DNA of 64,000 nucleotides from WAOL01 sp964399035 (GTDB lineage: Archaea; Thermoproteota; Thermoprotei_A; Sulfolobales; NBVN01), in the NCBI GenBank assembly GCA_964399035.1, contig CAYNPH010000034.1, positions 42,944-106,943 of the forward strand, read 5' to 3'. Below the pieces are notes generated by a model, which searched no databases, had not been told where the DNA came from, and saw only the letters and a program-made list of their open reading frames with translations. Below are positions 44,155 to 52,994 of the stretch, in pieces. The first letter of the stretch is position 1; every line of letters begins with the position of its first letter. The translations under genes and the position numbers were made by a program.

Positions 44155-45366
44155 TTAGGACTCTGCAGGCGGGGCACGCAATACTGCGGCCGCAATAACG
44201 CTAATCAGTAACGCAGTAGTTATGACGACTGCGTACGCCGCCTCACTGAGGATGCCCGATGTTAACCCCATCTCAGCGATTAGGGCTGCAACCGATATGT
44301 TGGGGAGGGTAGTCATGGCTAACTTCCTACTTATCCTTAAACCGCCGGTTAGGTCAAGGAACTTCCTGAATAGCTCAACCTTACTCACCCATAGCGCGGC
44401 AGTCAGGAGCAGTATCACTAAGTATGCTGTGGGTGTTGATGGCGGCACGAACCTCAACCCAACGACGAAGAAGAATATGGGGGCAAGGAAGCCGTTGGTT
44501 ATGCCCCTCAACTTACTCTCAACCGTCTCGGCAGCCCTCACGCTCTCCGAGAGTGCTAGCCCGAGAATGAAGGCTATTATCGATGCGCTAACGCCTAGCT
44601 CCTGGGAGAGCAACGCGAGTATAAGGAGGGAGGCAATCACTATCCTTAACTCGGCCTCCGTCTCCCTCCGCGTCGGGAGCGAAACTATCACGTAGCGAGC
44701 CACCTTCGGGAGAATCACTAACGCAAGCACAGCCATAAGCAGGTACACTAGTATAGTTCGCGTGATACCGCCAACCAGCGCAACGAAGGCCGTTATGGAT
44801 GCGAACTGCATTATTAGGGTTGGGATGACCACCGAGTTACCTACCCTAGTCCTGTCCATCCCCAAGGACTTAATCAGCGAGTAAGTCATTACGGCATTAC
44901 CGGCCGAAAGTATGAGGGCAACGCTCAACGCGTCAATCACCCCGCCCTCAATGTGGTAAGCAATCAAGAACACGCTCAGGAAGGTGACGCTGTAGGTCAT
45001 TATCGCGGACCAAGCATACTTCCTAGCTAGGTGAAGGGTGATTTCCATCCTCATATCAAGTCCCAGAATGAACAGGAGAAACACGGAACCAATGGAGCCC
45101 AACACGTCCAGCGGCGGTTGAAGCCGAACACCTAGGTACGCCGCGAAAACACCCCATAGTATCTCGATTATTGATGTTGACACCCCCAAGCCGGATGAGA
45201 GCAGAGCTGCTGAAGCGATAAAGAGCGACGCGTCGGCAAGCAACACCATGGACCCGCCATTACCTACCAGTTGCGCCATAACAGCAACTAACGCCAGTAA
45301 CAGGCCAAGTAACGTGGCAACTACCCTGTAAGTTAATCGATGCCTTAACACGTCATAACGGCCCAT
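44155..45366 (-). CDS. Monovalent cation:proton antiporter (Kef/NapA-like, CPA2)
   Basis: The 403-residue, highly hydrophobic protein has about 12 helices. Segments such as FLLFILGLDMRMEITL near 100 and SASIIAFILGLALSES near 262, followed by FFFVVGLRFVPP near 300, are typical of CPA2 antiporters. These exchange sodium or potassium for protons. No C-terminal regulatory domain is attached. An ATG start is at 45366. It is near the methyltransferase operon, but the 15-base gap makes co-transcription likely rather than proven. Confidence 0.85.
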   Translation of the reverse strand: MGRYDVLRHRLTYRVVATLLGLLLALVAVMAQLVGNGGSMVLLADASLFIASAALLSSGLGVSTSIIEILWGVFAAYLGVRLQPPLDVLGSIGSVFLLFILGLDMRMEITLHLARKYAWSAIMTYSVTFLSVFLIAYHIEGGVIDALSVALILSAGNAVMTYSLIKSLGMDRTRVGNSVVIPTLIMQFASITAFVALVGGITRTILVYLLMAVLALVILPKVARYVIVSLPTRRETEAELRIVIASLLILALLSQELGVSASIIAFILGLALSESVRAAETVESKLRGITNGFLAPIFFFVVGLRFVPPSTPTAYLVILLLTAALWVSKVELFRKFLDLTGGLRISRKLAMTTLPNISVAALIAEMGLTSGILSEAAYAVVITTALLISVIAAAVLRAPPAES

Positions 45367-45424
45367 TAACTCATGGAGTAACCCACTTAAATTTAACTAG
45401 TGTGGTGAAGGCAGAGAAAGCCGC

Positions 45425-45799
45425 TTAATCCCGTAAATCACGGGAACTTACCCTGTAAATAGGCAGGGACGCTACCTTAAGCAGAAATTCACGCATACGC
45501 GAATAATCTCCCTCCTTCATGGAATTCATGATTTCGTCAAGAACGTTCCTATCGTCAGTTAAGGCGCTAAGCGCTGCCCTCATTATGAACACTAAGCTAT
45601 CCTCATCGCCAACAGCGTATTCCTTAACCAGCTCCACTGCCTTCTCAGGGTCCTTGAATAGTAGTTCGGCGAAGCCCATGCCGTACCTAACCTTAGCGAC
45701 GGTGTTTAACGCTAGGTACACACCCATCAATGAGCGGCGAAGTATGTTATCCACAGCGTTAATTGCTTCAGCTAAGTTCTCGTAGCGGCTTACCGTCAC
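45425..45799 (-). CDS. Small helical protein co-encoded with KaiC-like ATPase
   Basis: I do not recognise this 124-residue protein. It is all-helical by residue pattern, with a conserved-looking NILRRSLMGVYLALN segment near 18-32 and an acidic middle. Its start codon overlaps the kaiC-like stop by four bases, so it is translated after it and may bind it. No Cys, membrane helix or catalytic motif was found. Confidence 0.65.
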   Translation of the reverse strand: MTVSRYENLAEAINAVDNILRRSLMGVYLALNTVAKVRYGMGFAELLFKDPEKAVELVKEYAVGDEDSLVFIMRAALSALTDDRNVLDEIMNSMKEGDYSRMREFLLKVASLPIYRVSSRDLRD

Positions 45800-47262
45800 T
45801 GCCCACCCCCGTTCCCCTCTCTGTTGATGTTCTCCTTAATTTCCTCCAAGCACTCCAGGACTTCCTCATATCCCAGTATCTTCGGAACGTTTCCTGAAAC
45901 CCATACGTACACTTGTGGATGTAACTTACCTATGGATCCACTAGTTCCGTAGGTCTCACACAGCACTATGTCAGCTATGTTAGAGAGCATATTCTTTATT
46001 CGGTCATCAACCATGGTGGCAAGGAGAACGGTGATTACTCCAAGGGTCTTGTTATGCTGTATGATATTGAACAGGCTGTTATACGTTTTCTGCGGGTTAC
46101 CGTACACGATAAATAGGTTCTCGACACCATGAAGCACCATGATGTCAGGTCTCCTCTTCAAAGCGTCTAGTACCCTATGAAGAACCTCCTCTAAGCTGTG
46201 TGTTGTTGGGTTGACGCCCTCAGCATACACCACTTGTTTCCATAACTTACTACCTATGTCCTCCATACCTATCCTCTTTAGGAACTCCCCAAAATAATGC
46301 CTCAGCTCGGCGGACGTGAGCCTGTAACTTATCAGCGCTATCCTCAAGTTATGGTGTAAGGCGAAATCGATTAGGGGTATGAGCAAGTATCCCGGACCCT
46401 TAGCCATGGTAGGCGTCATATATGATAACGACATGCCTGGATGGATATGATCGAGCACATCTTTAAGCATGGTGCACCTCAGCTCATATGATTTCCTCAG
46501 GTTCGGTCCGATACCCCTTCTCATTATCGGTGGTGTGAAGACTCTGATACCTTCCCCCTCCCTTATCGCGAACGGTATTTCGGCAACGCTTATTGCCACA
46601 CCCCTAACCTTTCTGAGCTCCATAGTCCTTACTAACCGGCTCCCCTCAACCTTGTGCTTCATTATTATCACGATGTCAGCGACAAACTCTGCTGAACCTA
46701 AGGAAATGTACTCCGTAGATAACGGTATCTCAGCAACAAGCACGATTACCCCATGAAGAGTTCTTGAGAGGTTTGTGAGGAAGTTCTGGAGGAATGACCT
46801 CATTTTAGCGCCTTTCTCACCCAGTATCTCACCAACAGGGGTTATGCTGTCTATCACGACGATCAACGGTTTGAACTTATGGATATTCTCGACAAGGATA
46901 TCCATGAGGTCAGAGAATAACGTGTCCTCAGTGAGTACGGGCAACTTAATGAACTTAAACAACCCCTTATTCTCAAGCTCAGTGAAGTCGAAGCCTAAGC
47001 CCTTCATCCACTCCAAAAACTTATCTCGTTCCTCATTGAAGGACACGTACAGGCATGACTTACCCGCTAATGCGTTAGTATAACACATCTTAGCTGCAAA
47101 CGTCGTCTTGCCCGCGCCCGGATGGCCTGCCACCAGGATGATCGTGCCGGGCTTAATGGCGTGAGAGTAGTGCTTATCTAAATCCTTCACGCCGAAGAGG
47201 AACCTGCTATTTCCTCTTTGCAGGTTCCCCGAGTCGCGGGCCGTTATCATGTCCTTTGGCAC
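45796..47262 (-). CDS. KaiC/RAD55-like ATPase with degenerate second RecA domain
   Basis: Residues 22-250 form a KaiC-type RecA domain: GHPGAGKT at 46-53 (Walker A), YVSFNEE near 74, and LIVVIDSITP near 134 (Walker B). The second half, about 270-488, repeats the fold (LSYMTPTMAKGPGY, RIALISYR, PDIMVLHGVENL) but lacks GKT and the Walker B Asp, so it should not hydrolyse ATP. Archaeal KaiC-like proteins act as signalling switches. Its GTG sits four bases after the transcript start predicted from a TATA box at 47287. It leads an operon with the 124-residue protein. Confidence 0.8.
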   Translation of the reverse strand: MPKDMITARDSGNLQRGNSRFLFGVKDLDKHYSHAIKPGTIILVAGHPGAGKTTFAAKMCYTNALAGKSCLYVSFNEERDKFLEWMKGLGFDFTELENKGLFKFIKLPVLTEDTLFSDLMDILVENIHKFKPLIVVIDSITPVGEILGEKGAKMRSFLQNFLTNLSRTLHGVIVLVAEIPLSTEYISLGSAEFVADIVIIMKHKVEGSRLVRTMELRKVRGVAISVAEIPFAIREGEGIRVFTPPIMRRGIGPNLRKSYELRCTMLKDVLDHIHPGMSLSYMTPTMAKGPGYLLIPLIDFALHHNLRIALISYRLTSAELRHYFGEFLKRIGMEDIGSKLWKQVVYAEGVNPTTHSLEEVLHRVLDALKRRPDIMVLHGVENLFIVYGNPQKTYNSLFNIIQHNKTLGVITVLLATMVDDRIKNMLSNIADIVLCETYGTSGSIGKLHPQVYVWVSGNVPKILGYEEVLECLEEIKENINREGNGGGQ

Positions 47263-47286
47263 CTCATCTTTGTTCGGTGAACTACA

Positions 47287-47297
47287 CTATTTATATG
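47287..47297 (-). promoter_or_regulatory. TATA box of the KaiC-like operon
   Basis: The minus strand reads CATATAAATAG, a very good archaeal TATA box. Transcription about 25 bases later starts near 47266, giving an almost leaderless message for GTG 47262. The 220 AT-rich bases behind it (47300-47520) hold no gene that I can see. Confidence 0.6.
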
Positions 47298-47522
47298 ATT
47301 ACGTAAATAAAAATATAAAGTTGTTCTTAGAGAAATGGCAGGTTAGATCCAAAATTAATATTATTTTGTTAATAATTAAATCAGGGTAGTCAACTTCATT
47401 ACACCTAGTAGGTAATTTATGCAAATAACTAGGGTTAAGGGGTTAAAGCAGACTTAATTTAAGCGTCAACCTGCTCTTCTTTTTAGGCGGAGCACTTTAC
47501 TGCCACGGGTACTACTGTACCA

Positions 47523-48125
47523 CTAGTTCCTAAGAACCTCAGTAAGCGCTTTGTTGAAGTTCTCGTCGTTCCTATAAAGCCATGCGTATGCCCGTGCTAC
47601 GGAGTTATTTGAGGACGTCACAGTAATATCGCCACGGTCTTCGTCTAAGCTCACGCTTACCTCCACATGCGTTACCTCGGATCTTATGATGTTTAGTTTT
47701 TCAAGAAGAGACCTGCGCCCGAATACGCCCTCAAGGATGTATATTGCACCTGCTAACTCACTATCCCGCACTAAGTCATCATCTGACTCTATTTTCCTGA
47801 ATACTGCTATAGGGAAAAGAAGCGAAGCCCTGAAGCGCGATAACACGGTCTTAGCCCGATTCAGTCGTCTCTCACACGACCATAAATACGCTTCTCGAAG
47901 CATACCCAATGCCTCATCGACCGAGTACGATGGCTCTAAGAGCTTAGTATCTCCCCACGCAGTACTTGAGACGCGCCCTTCTGGCGGGTATATCATTAGT
48001 GACCTGCGAGCAGGTACCTTGAGGGACTTCATGAAGTAGGCATCTAGGAAGTAGGTCTTCGAGTTCCTCAGTGTTACTGCGTAGCACGGTATGAGGAGTT
48101 TCCTTACATTAGACATTCCCGTCAA
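47523..48125 (-). CDS. Unknown soluble protein
   Basis: I do not recognise this protein of about 200 residues. A basic N-terminal half with beta-strand pattern (LIPCYAVTLRNSKTYFLDAYFM) is followed by helices near 70-140, then strands (VSVSLDEDRGDITVTSS). It was taken from TTG 48125 because GGAGG lies seven bases upstream; the open frame continues to 48161 without a ribosome site. It is upstream of the KaiC-like gene on the same strand but separated by 260 bases with its own promoter, so they are not clearly one operon. Confidence 0.6.
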   Translation of the reverse strand: MTGMSNVRKLLIPCYAVTLRNSKTYFLDAYFMKSLKVPARRSLMIYPPEGRVSSTAWGDTKLLEPSYSVDEALGMLREAYLWSCERRLNRAKTVLSRFRASLLFPIAVFRKIESDDDLVRDSELAGAIYILEGVFGRRSLLEKLNIIRSEVTHVEVSVSLDEDRGDITVTSSNNSVARAYAWLYRNDENFNKALTEVLRN

Positions 48126-48256
48126 CTTGATTCCTCCTTCGTCCACTCTAAGGTGACACAACTTTTAACGGTTTACATACTTCAGCAGAAATCCTACAGC
48201 ATTTTTCAGAGATAATGCGCTACATAACGATATTATCCTTTCAGAGTAGCGATGAT

Positions 48257-48268
48257 CCATGTACATGG
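48257..48268. promoter_or_regulatory. Perfect 12-bp palindrome upstream of the peptide transporter operon
   Basis: CCATGTACATGG is its own reverse complement and lies about 90 bases before the TATA box of the binding-protein gene. It may be a regulator site; its distance from the promoter would suit activation more than repression. Confidence 0.3.
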
Positions 48269-48348
48269 TTATGTGCTGATGGCGTGATTGTCTTTTCTTA
48301 TGAGAACAGGCTAACCTTAATTAAAAATTAAAGGTGGATCCATGTTTC

Positions 48349-48364
48349 GATAAAAAATTTAAAC
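48349..48364 (+). promoter_or_regulatory. TATA region of the peptide transporter operon
   Basis: An A/T run (cgataaaaaatttaaact) about 40 bases before ATG 48399 contains the likely TATA box. GGTGA at 48385 is the ribosome site. Confidence 0.5.
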
Positions 48365-48398
48365 TGCCCTTCCCTCTAGGAAGTGGTGACTTAACGCT

Positions 48399-50732
48399 AT
48401 GCACATAAGTCGTAAGGCACTTTCAAAGGTTGGTGCCGGAAGCATAGCCGCGATTATTATAATCGCGATAATTGCGGCAGGTATCGGGTATTTCGCGGGC
48501 TCAAGAAGCGTTGCTCCCGCAACCACCACCGTGACCTCAGCAACTACCGTGACGCAGACGAAGACCGTGACTAAGACCGTGCAGGCAACCACGACAGTCA
48601 CAGGCACGCCTACAAGCACGAGCACCACTACATCATCGACAACCACTACAACAACCACAACTACGTCAACAACCACGACAACAACGACCACGACGCCTGT
48701 AACGCCTCTGCACCCAGGCGCGTTCCACACCACGGTGATATACTTAATACAGAACGACGCCAGCACACGAGTACTCACCATCAAGAAGGGCGTTGCTGAC
48801 TTAGGCGCTGTCCCGCCCGACCAGCTTGATGCCCTGGCCGGAACCACCATCGACGGCTATAAGATAATAAAGCAGGACATGGGCCTCTCGTTCACCATCG
48901 CTTACATTGTACTTAACTGCCTTAAGGAGCCCTTCAACAACGTCTTAGTGAGGAGAGCACTAGCTTACGCCGTGCCTTACCAGATGATATGGCAAACAGT
49001 CTACGCCAACACCGTGACCAGCCTAATAGGCGTGATTCCCAAGGGAATGATGGGCTGGACTGACTACAAGATCATAAACTACACGACGAACCTAGCCAAG
49101 GCCAAGGAACTCCTCCAGAAAGCAGGCGTCAATCCAAGCAAGTACACAATCACGATCTACTACAACCAAGGCAACACAGCAAGATCCAAGATAGCCACCC
49201 TACTATCACAGGCATGGGGTCAGCTAGGCTTCAAGGTAATGGTGCAGTCACTCTCATGGCCCCAGCTACTAGAAAGGATCGAGAAGCCGCAGTTCGACGT
49301 ATACATCATCGGCTGGGCACCAGACTACAATGACCCCGACGACTACGCTGGCCCACTAGTCGGCGGAGGCACGAAGTTCGATTCAGTGAAGGTGTACCTA
49401 GTGAAGAACGTGGAGGACGTAAGTAAGTACCTGTCATCTGTGAAAGTGATCGACACACCGAAATACCTGATAGCTGTAGGGCCTGAGGGCACAGGTGCGT
49501 CTGTAGGCACTGTGGGCGGCTCATACGTGGGCAAGCCCGTAATTGTGGTGCAGTACAAGCTGGCCGCCAAGCAGATACCGCCCGAGAACTGCTCAGCATT
49601 CAACACGATTGACCCAGCGTTCTATAGGAACACCACGCTGGACGCGCTAATCCAGGCTGGCAGGTATGAGGTGAATCCTGCGATAAGGGAGGCGATCTAC
49701 CAGGCAGTTGAGAGGATATCGAACCTCGAGGTACCCATGATCTGGCTAGCCCAGTATAAGATCGTGCGTGACTACTGGAACTGGGTGCAGGGCAGGTACT
49801 ACAACCCGACCCTAGCTGAGAGGTGGGATCTAGTTTGGGAGGAGAAACCTCCGGTAACGCCGTCGATAGGCATAGGTAATTACAAGAATGACAGGAATAC
49901 CTTAGTAATCACCACGATTGGGTGGCCGCAGAGCTTCGACCCGGCCAAGAGCTACGAGACCTTCGGCTGGGAGATATTCCACGAGATCGGCGATACCCTG
50001 GTAACCTACTGGAAGAGTGACGTGAGTCATGTGGTGCCCGACGCCGCCGTGACATGGGCCCACAACAAGGACGGTACGGAGTGGTTCTTCGTGATCAGGG
50101 GCGGCATGAAGGCTTACGACCCGTGGAACAATAAGGTATACGACGTGAACGCTACCGACGTGCTCTTCACGATATGGAGAATTGCTAGGTTAGGGCTAGA
50201 CCCGTCATGGATGATAACGACCTTCATTAACGTGAACGCCAGCACCGTCTATACTGAGAAGGAGTTCAACCAGTACCTAGCGCAGCACCCGCTCTACGCG
50301 ACCTACAACGGCAAGACTGTTGAGGTTAAGTCCCTCAGCGACCTGCTGAAGTTCTTCGGCTACAACGGCAAGACCGCTGGCGTTGTTATGCTGAAGCTCT
50401 ACAAGCCTTACGGCGCTATACTGAACATCCTGGCCGACCCGTTCACAATGATAATACCGGCGAAGTACCTCTTCGACAATGTCGACCAGCTTAAGGGCAA
50501 GTATCTTGAGGCTATGAACGCTGCGAAGTGGGGTAAGAACCCATCAGCTTGGGCGAACTACATAGGCACCGGCAACAAGGAGCCAACTCACCTATTCCTA
50601 CACACGCACCCGATAGGGACAGGCCCGTATTACGTAGCCAGCTTCAAGCAGGACTCCTACATCATACTAAAGTACAACCCGTATTACTGGGACAAGCAGC
50701 TCTGGCAGAAACTCTACGGCTTCAGCGGATAA
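48399..50732 (+). CDS. Circularly permuted oligopeptide/dipeptide ABC transporter binding protein (family 5 SBP)
   Basis: The 777-residue protein starts with a basic segment and one helix (residues 17-33) and then a Thr/Ser stalk to about 100. Residues 106-485 match the usual second half of family 5 binding proteins (DASTRVLTIKKGVADL, PFNNVLVRRALAYAVP, AKELLQKAGV, FDVYIIGWAPDYNDP). Residues 498-777 match the usual first half (TLVITTIGWPQSFDPA at 500, GTGPYYVASF and LKYNPYYW near the end). The chain stops where canonical proteins continue into the DAST segment. It captures peptides for the permeases encoded next. A stretch near 326-400 looks like an insertion. Confidence 0.85.
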   Translation: MHISRKALSKVGAGSIAAIIIIAIIAAGIGYFAGSRSVAPATTTVTSATTVTQTKTVTKTVQATTTVTGTPTSTSTTTSSTTTTTTTTTSTTTTTTTTTPVTPLHPGAFHTTVIYLIQNDASTRVLTIKKGVADLGAVPPDQLDALAGTTIDGYKIIKQDMGLSFTIAYIVLNCLKEPFNNVLVRRALAYAVPYQMIWQTVYANTVTSLIGVIPKGMMGWTDYKIINYTTNLAKAKELLQKAGVNPSKYTITIYYNQGNTARSKIATLLSQAWGQLGFKVMVQSLSWPQLLERIEKPQFDVYIIGWAPDYNDPDDYAGPLVGGGTKFDSVKVYLVKNVEDVSKYLSSVKVIDTPKYLIAVGPEGTGASVGTVGGSYVGKPVIVVQYKLAAKQIPPENCSAFNTIDPAFYRNTTLDALIQAGRYEVNPAIREAIYQAVERISNLEVPMIWLAQYKIVRDYWNWVQGRYYNPTLAERWDLVWEEKPPVTPSIGIGNYKNDRNTLVITTIGWPQSFDPAKSYETFGWEIFHEIGDTLVTYWKSDVSHVVPDAAVTWAHNKDGTEWFFVIRGGMKAYDPWNNKVYDVNATDVLFTIWRIARLGLDPSWMITTFINVNASTVYTEKEFNQYLAQHPLYATYNGKTVEVKSLSDLLKFFGYNGKTAGVVMLKLYKPYGAILNILADPFTMIIPAKYLFDNVDQLKGKYLEAMNAAKWGKNPSAWANYIGTGNKEPTHLFLHTHPIGTGPYYVASFKQDSYIILKYNPYYWDKQLWQKLYGFSG

Positions 50733-50751
50733 CGGTAGGCAAATGAATACA

Positions 50752-50780
50752 CCTGGTTAAGTAACCGAAAACCCTTTTTC
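50752..50780 (+). terminator. Possible partial terminator after the binding-protein gene
   Basis: A short inverted repeat (ggtta, ag, taacc) is followed by a run of five T (50775-50779) about 45 bases after the stop. It could trim the message so that the binding protein is made in excess over the membrane parts. Confidence 0.35.
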
Positions 50781-50868
50781 TCCTCTCTCCACATCACTCC
50801 CGATAGCTTGCTTCGGTGTTGGGTGTGTGTGCACGCGTGAATAATATGTGTGCGGTGGGTGCACGGCA

Positions 50869-51867
50869 ATGGCTGACCTGAAGAGGTTTCTCGTGCGTAG
50901 GGCAATAACCTTCATACCGACAATAATAGGTGTGACGCTGATAACGTACATAATAGCCTTTGTAATCCCCGCTAACCCGGCTAGGGCGTGGGCAGGGGGG
51001 ATAAAGGCAGATCCGCATGTCGTGGCGATGATCGTTAAGGAGTACCACCTCAATGACCCGTGGTACGTTCAGTACTTCTTCTTCATGAAGGGCATACTGA
51101 CGAACAGCATCGTAGACCCGCTCTTCAACTACAAGGTCATGACCTACATGCTCTCAAGGTTCCCGATAACCTTCCAGCTAACGCTCTTCGCACTCTTCTT
51201 CCTAATAACGCTGGGCATACCGCTCGGCATAATATCAGCACTAAAGAAGGACACCATAGTCGACGCCATAGTCAGGGTTTGGGCACTCATTGGCGTTTCA
51301 GTACCTATCTTCTGGCTCGGCTACCTATTTATATACGTGTTCTTCTACATGCTCGGATGGGTAACGGTTGCAGGCGTGCCCTACCCCAAGGTACACATAA
51401 CGGGCGTGCCAATAATAGACGCGTTACTTACTGGTGACTGGGGAACCTTCGCGGAGAACATAAGGAGATTCATATTACCGGGATTCACGCTGGGGTTCGC
51501 CGGCATAGGCGTAATAGCTAGGCTGGTGAGGAACTCATTCTTGGATGCGATGAGTTCGGACTTCATTTACTTCGCCAAGATGCGTGGACTTAAGCGTAGC
51601 CGAGTATTCACTCACGTGCTGAGGAACGCGTTAGTACCCGTAGTTACCGTGGTGGGGCTTCAATTTGGTGGTCTGCTTGGAGGCGCGCCCATCACTGAGA
51701 CAGTCTTCGGCATCCCGGGAATGGGTAGGGCAATGGTTCAGGCAATATTCAACATGGACTTCCCCGTCCTGATAGCAGGCACGTTCCTCGCAGCCTTAAT
51801 ATTCATAATAACGAACCTCGTAGTAGACATCCTTTACGCCATAATCGACCCGAGGGTGAGGTTCTGA
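50869..51867 (+). CDS. dppB: Oligopeptide/dipeptide ABC transporter permease, DppB-type
   Basis: The 332-residue protein has six membrane helices and begins with FLVRRAITFIPTIIGVTLI, the DppB start. The EAA-like loop in RGLKRSRVFTHVLRNALVP near 240 contacts the ATPases. PITETVFGIPGMGRAMVQA near 280 is the family's C-terminal signature. The ATG at 50869 has GGTG 14 bases upstream; the frame opens seven codons earlier. It overlaps dppC by one base (TGATG) in the operon. Confidence 0.92.
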   Translation: MADLKRFLVRRAITFIPTIIGVTLITYIIAFVIPANPARAWAGGIKADPHVVAMIVKEYHLNDPWYVQYFFFMKGILTNSIVDPLFNYKVMTYMLSRFPITFQLTLFALFFLITLGIPLGIISALKKDTIVDAIVRVWALIGVSVPIFWLGYLFIYVFFYMLGWVTVAGVPYPKVHITGVPIIDALLTGDWGTFAENIRRFILPGFTLGFAGIGVIARLVRNSFLDAMSSDFIYFAKMRGLKRSRVFTHVLRNALVPVVTVVGLQFGGLLGGAPITETVFGIPGMGRAMVQAIFNMDFPVLIAGTFLAALIFIITNLVVDILYAIIDPRVRF

Positions 51868-52979
51868 TGACTGAGGAAGTCTACGAGAAGAAAATACTTG
51901 ATAGACTTTCTGATGCGTTAATCTCATTCCTAGTCAAGATAATAACGCTCTTCAAGAAGGACTGGTATCGTAAGAACCGCAGCAGGGTAGAGGAATGGAG
52001 GCTAATGCTCTACGCATTAAACAGGTCACCCATAGGCATTGCTGGCTTAATCTTAGGGATGATGTTCATAGTGGTTGGGATCATAGGCCCTATAATAGCT
52101 CCACACAGCTACGACTTCTCCTTCATCATGGCGACCGGGCAGTACAAGAAATACTTCCTAGCACCACCGGGAACAGGGGGAGCACTATTAGGAACCGATG
52201 ACCTTGGACGAGACCTGCTGAGCCAGCTACTGTACGGGGCCAGGATATCACTGGTCGTCACAGCACTAGTGCTCCCCGTCGGCATAATAATAGGGATACT
52301 GCTAGGCCTAATTTCAGGTTACTACGGAGGACTCGTTGACGAGCTCATCATGAGGGTAACCGACATGTTCCTAGCCTTCCCGGCATTGATACTGGCGCTA
52401 GCGCTCAGCGCCGCCCTAACCGACAGGATGGCAATGGCAATAGCCAATAACCCGTACCTAACGAGCCTAGTATCATTTATATTCGCTGTCAAACCGAACG
52501 ACGCGCTAAACATGGCGCAAACGCTTTCGATAGTGGTGGCGCTGTGGATTGTTTGGTGGCCGGGCTACGCGAGATTCACTAGGGGCTTAACACTTCAAGA
52601 AAAGAATAACGTTTACGTGGAGGCAGCTAAGGCCCTCAGCATGAGTTCCGTCGGCATAATGACCAAGCACATATTACCCAACATCATAGGCCCCCTGCTA
52701 GTGCTGATAACGCTTGACATAGGTAACGTGATCCTCGTCGAGGCAGGTCTGAGCTTCCTCTTCGGCGCACAGATGAAGATACCTGATTGGGGTGCCATAG
52801 TGCAGCACGGCTCACAATACCTAGTTAATGGCGCGTGGTGGTTAGTGATGATACCCGGCCTAGCCATACTAGTGTCCGTCCTCGGCTGGAACCTCTTCGG
52901 CGACACCCTCAGGGACATACTAGACCCGAAGACCAGGAGGAGTATTGAGTTCAAGGTGAAGAAGAAAAAAGAAGGGTGA
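51867..52979 (+). CDS. dppC: Oligopeptide/dipeptide ABC transporter permease, DppC-type
   Basis: The 370-residue partner of DppB carries LLGTDDLGRDLLSQLLYGARISL near residues 108-130, the DppC signature. The EAA loop EAAKALSMSSVGIMTKHILPN lies near 252 and five or six helices are present. The N-terminal extension of about 50 residues before the first helix, rich in Lys and Arg, is longer than in bacterial DppC. The transporter imports peptides with ATP. ATG overlaps the dppB stop. Confidence 0.92.
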   Translation: MTEEVYEKKILDRLSDALISFLVKIITLFKKDWYRKNRSRVEEWRLMLYALNRSPIGIAGLILGMMFIVVGIIGPIIAPHSYDFSFIMATGQYKKYFLAPPGTGGALLGTDDLGRDLLSQLLYGARISLVVTALVLPVGIIIGILLGLISGYYGGLVDELIMRVTDMFLAFPALILALALSAALTDRMAMAIANNPYLTSLVSFIFAVKPNDALNMAQTLSIVVALWIVWWPGYARFTRGLTLQEKNNVYVEAAKALSMSSVGIMTKHILPNIIGPLLVLITLDIGNVILVEAGLSFLFGAQMKIPDWGAIVQHGSQYLVNGAWWLVMIPGLAILVSVLGWNLFGDTLRDILDPKTRRSIEFKVKKKKEG

Positions 52980-52994
52980 GGAGGTGACGCAAGA

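Noticed and set aside
48245..48310. C/D-box-like sequence overlapping the palindrome
   Set aside because: C and C' boxes each have two mismatches and no D box follows.
48580..48705. ACC/ACA repeats resembling a tandem DNA repeat
   Set aside because: They encode the Thr-rich stalk of the binding protein; the repeat is a codon effect.
50549..50746. Second reading frame at the end of the binding-protein gene
   Set aside because: It is a shadow frame; the binding-protein frame keeps GTGPYYV and NPYYW family motifs to its stop.
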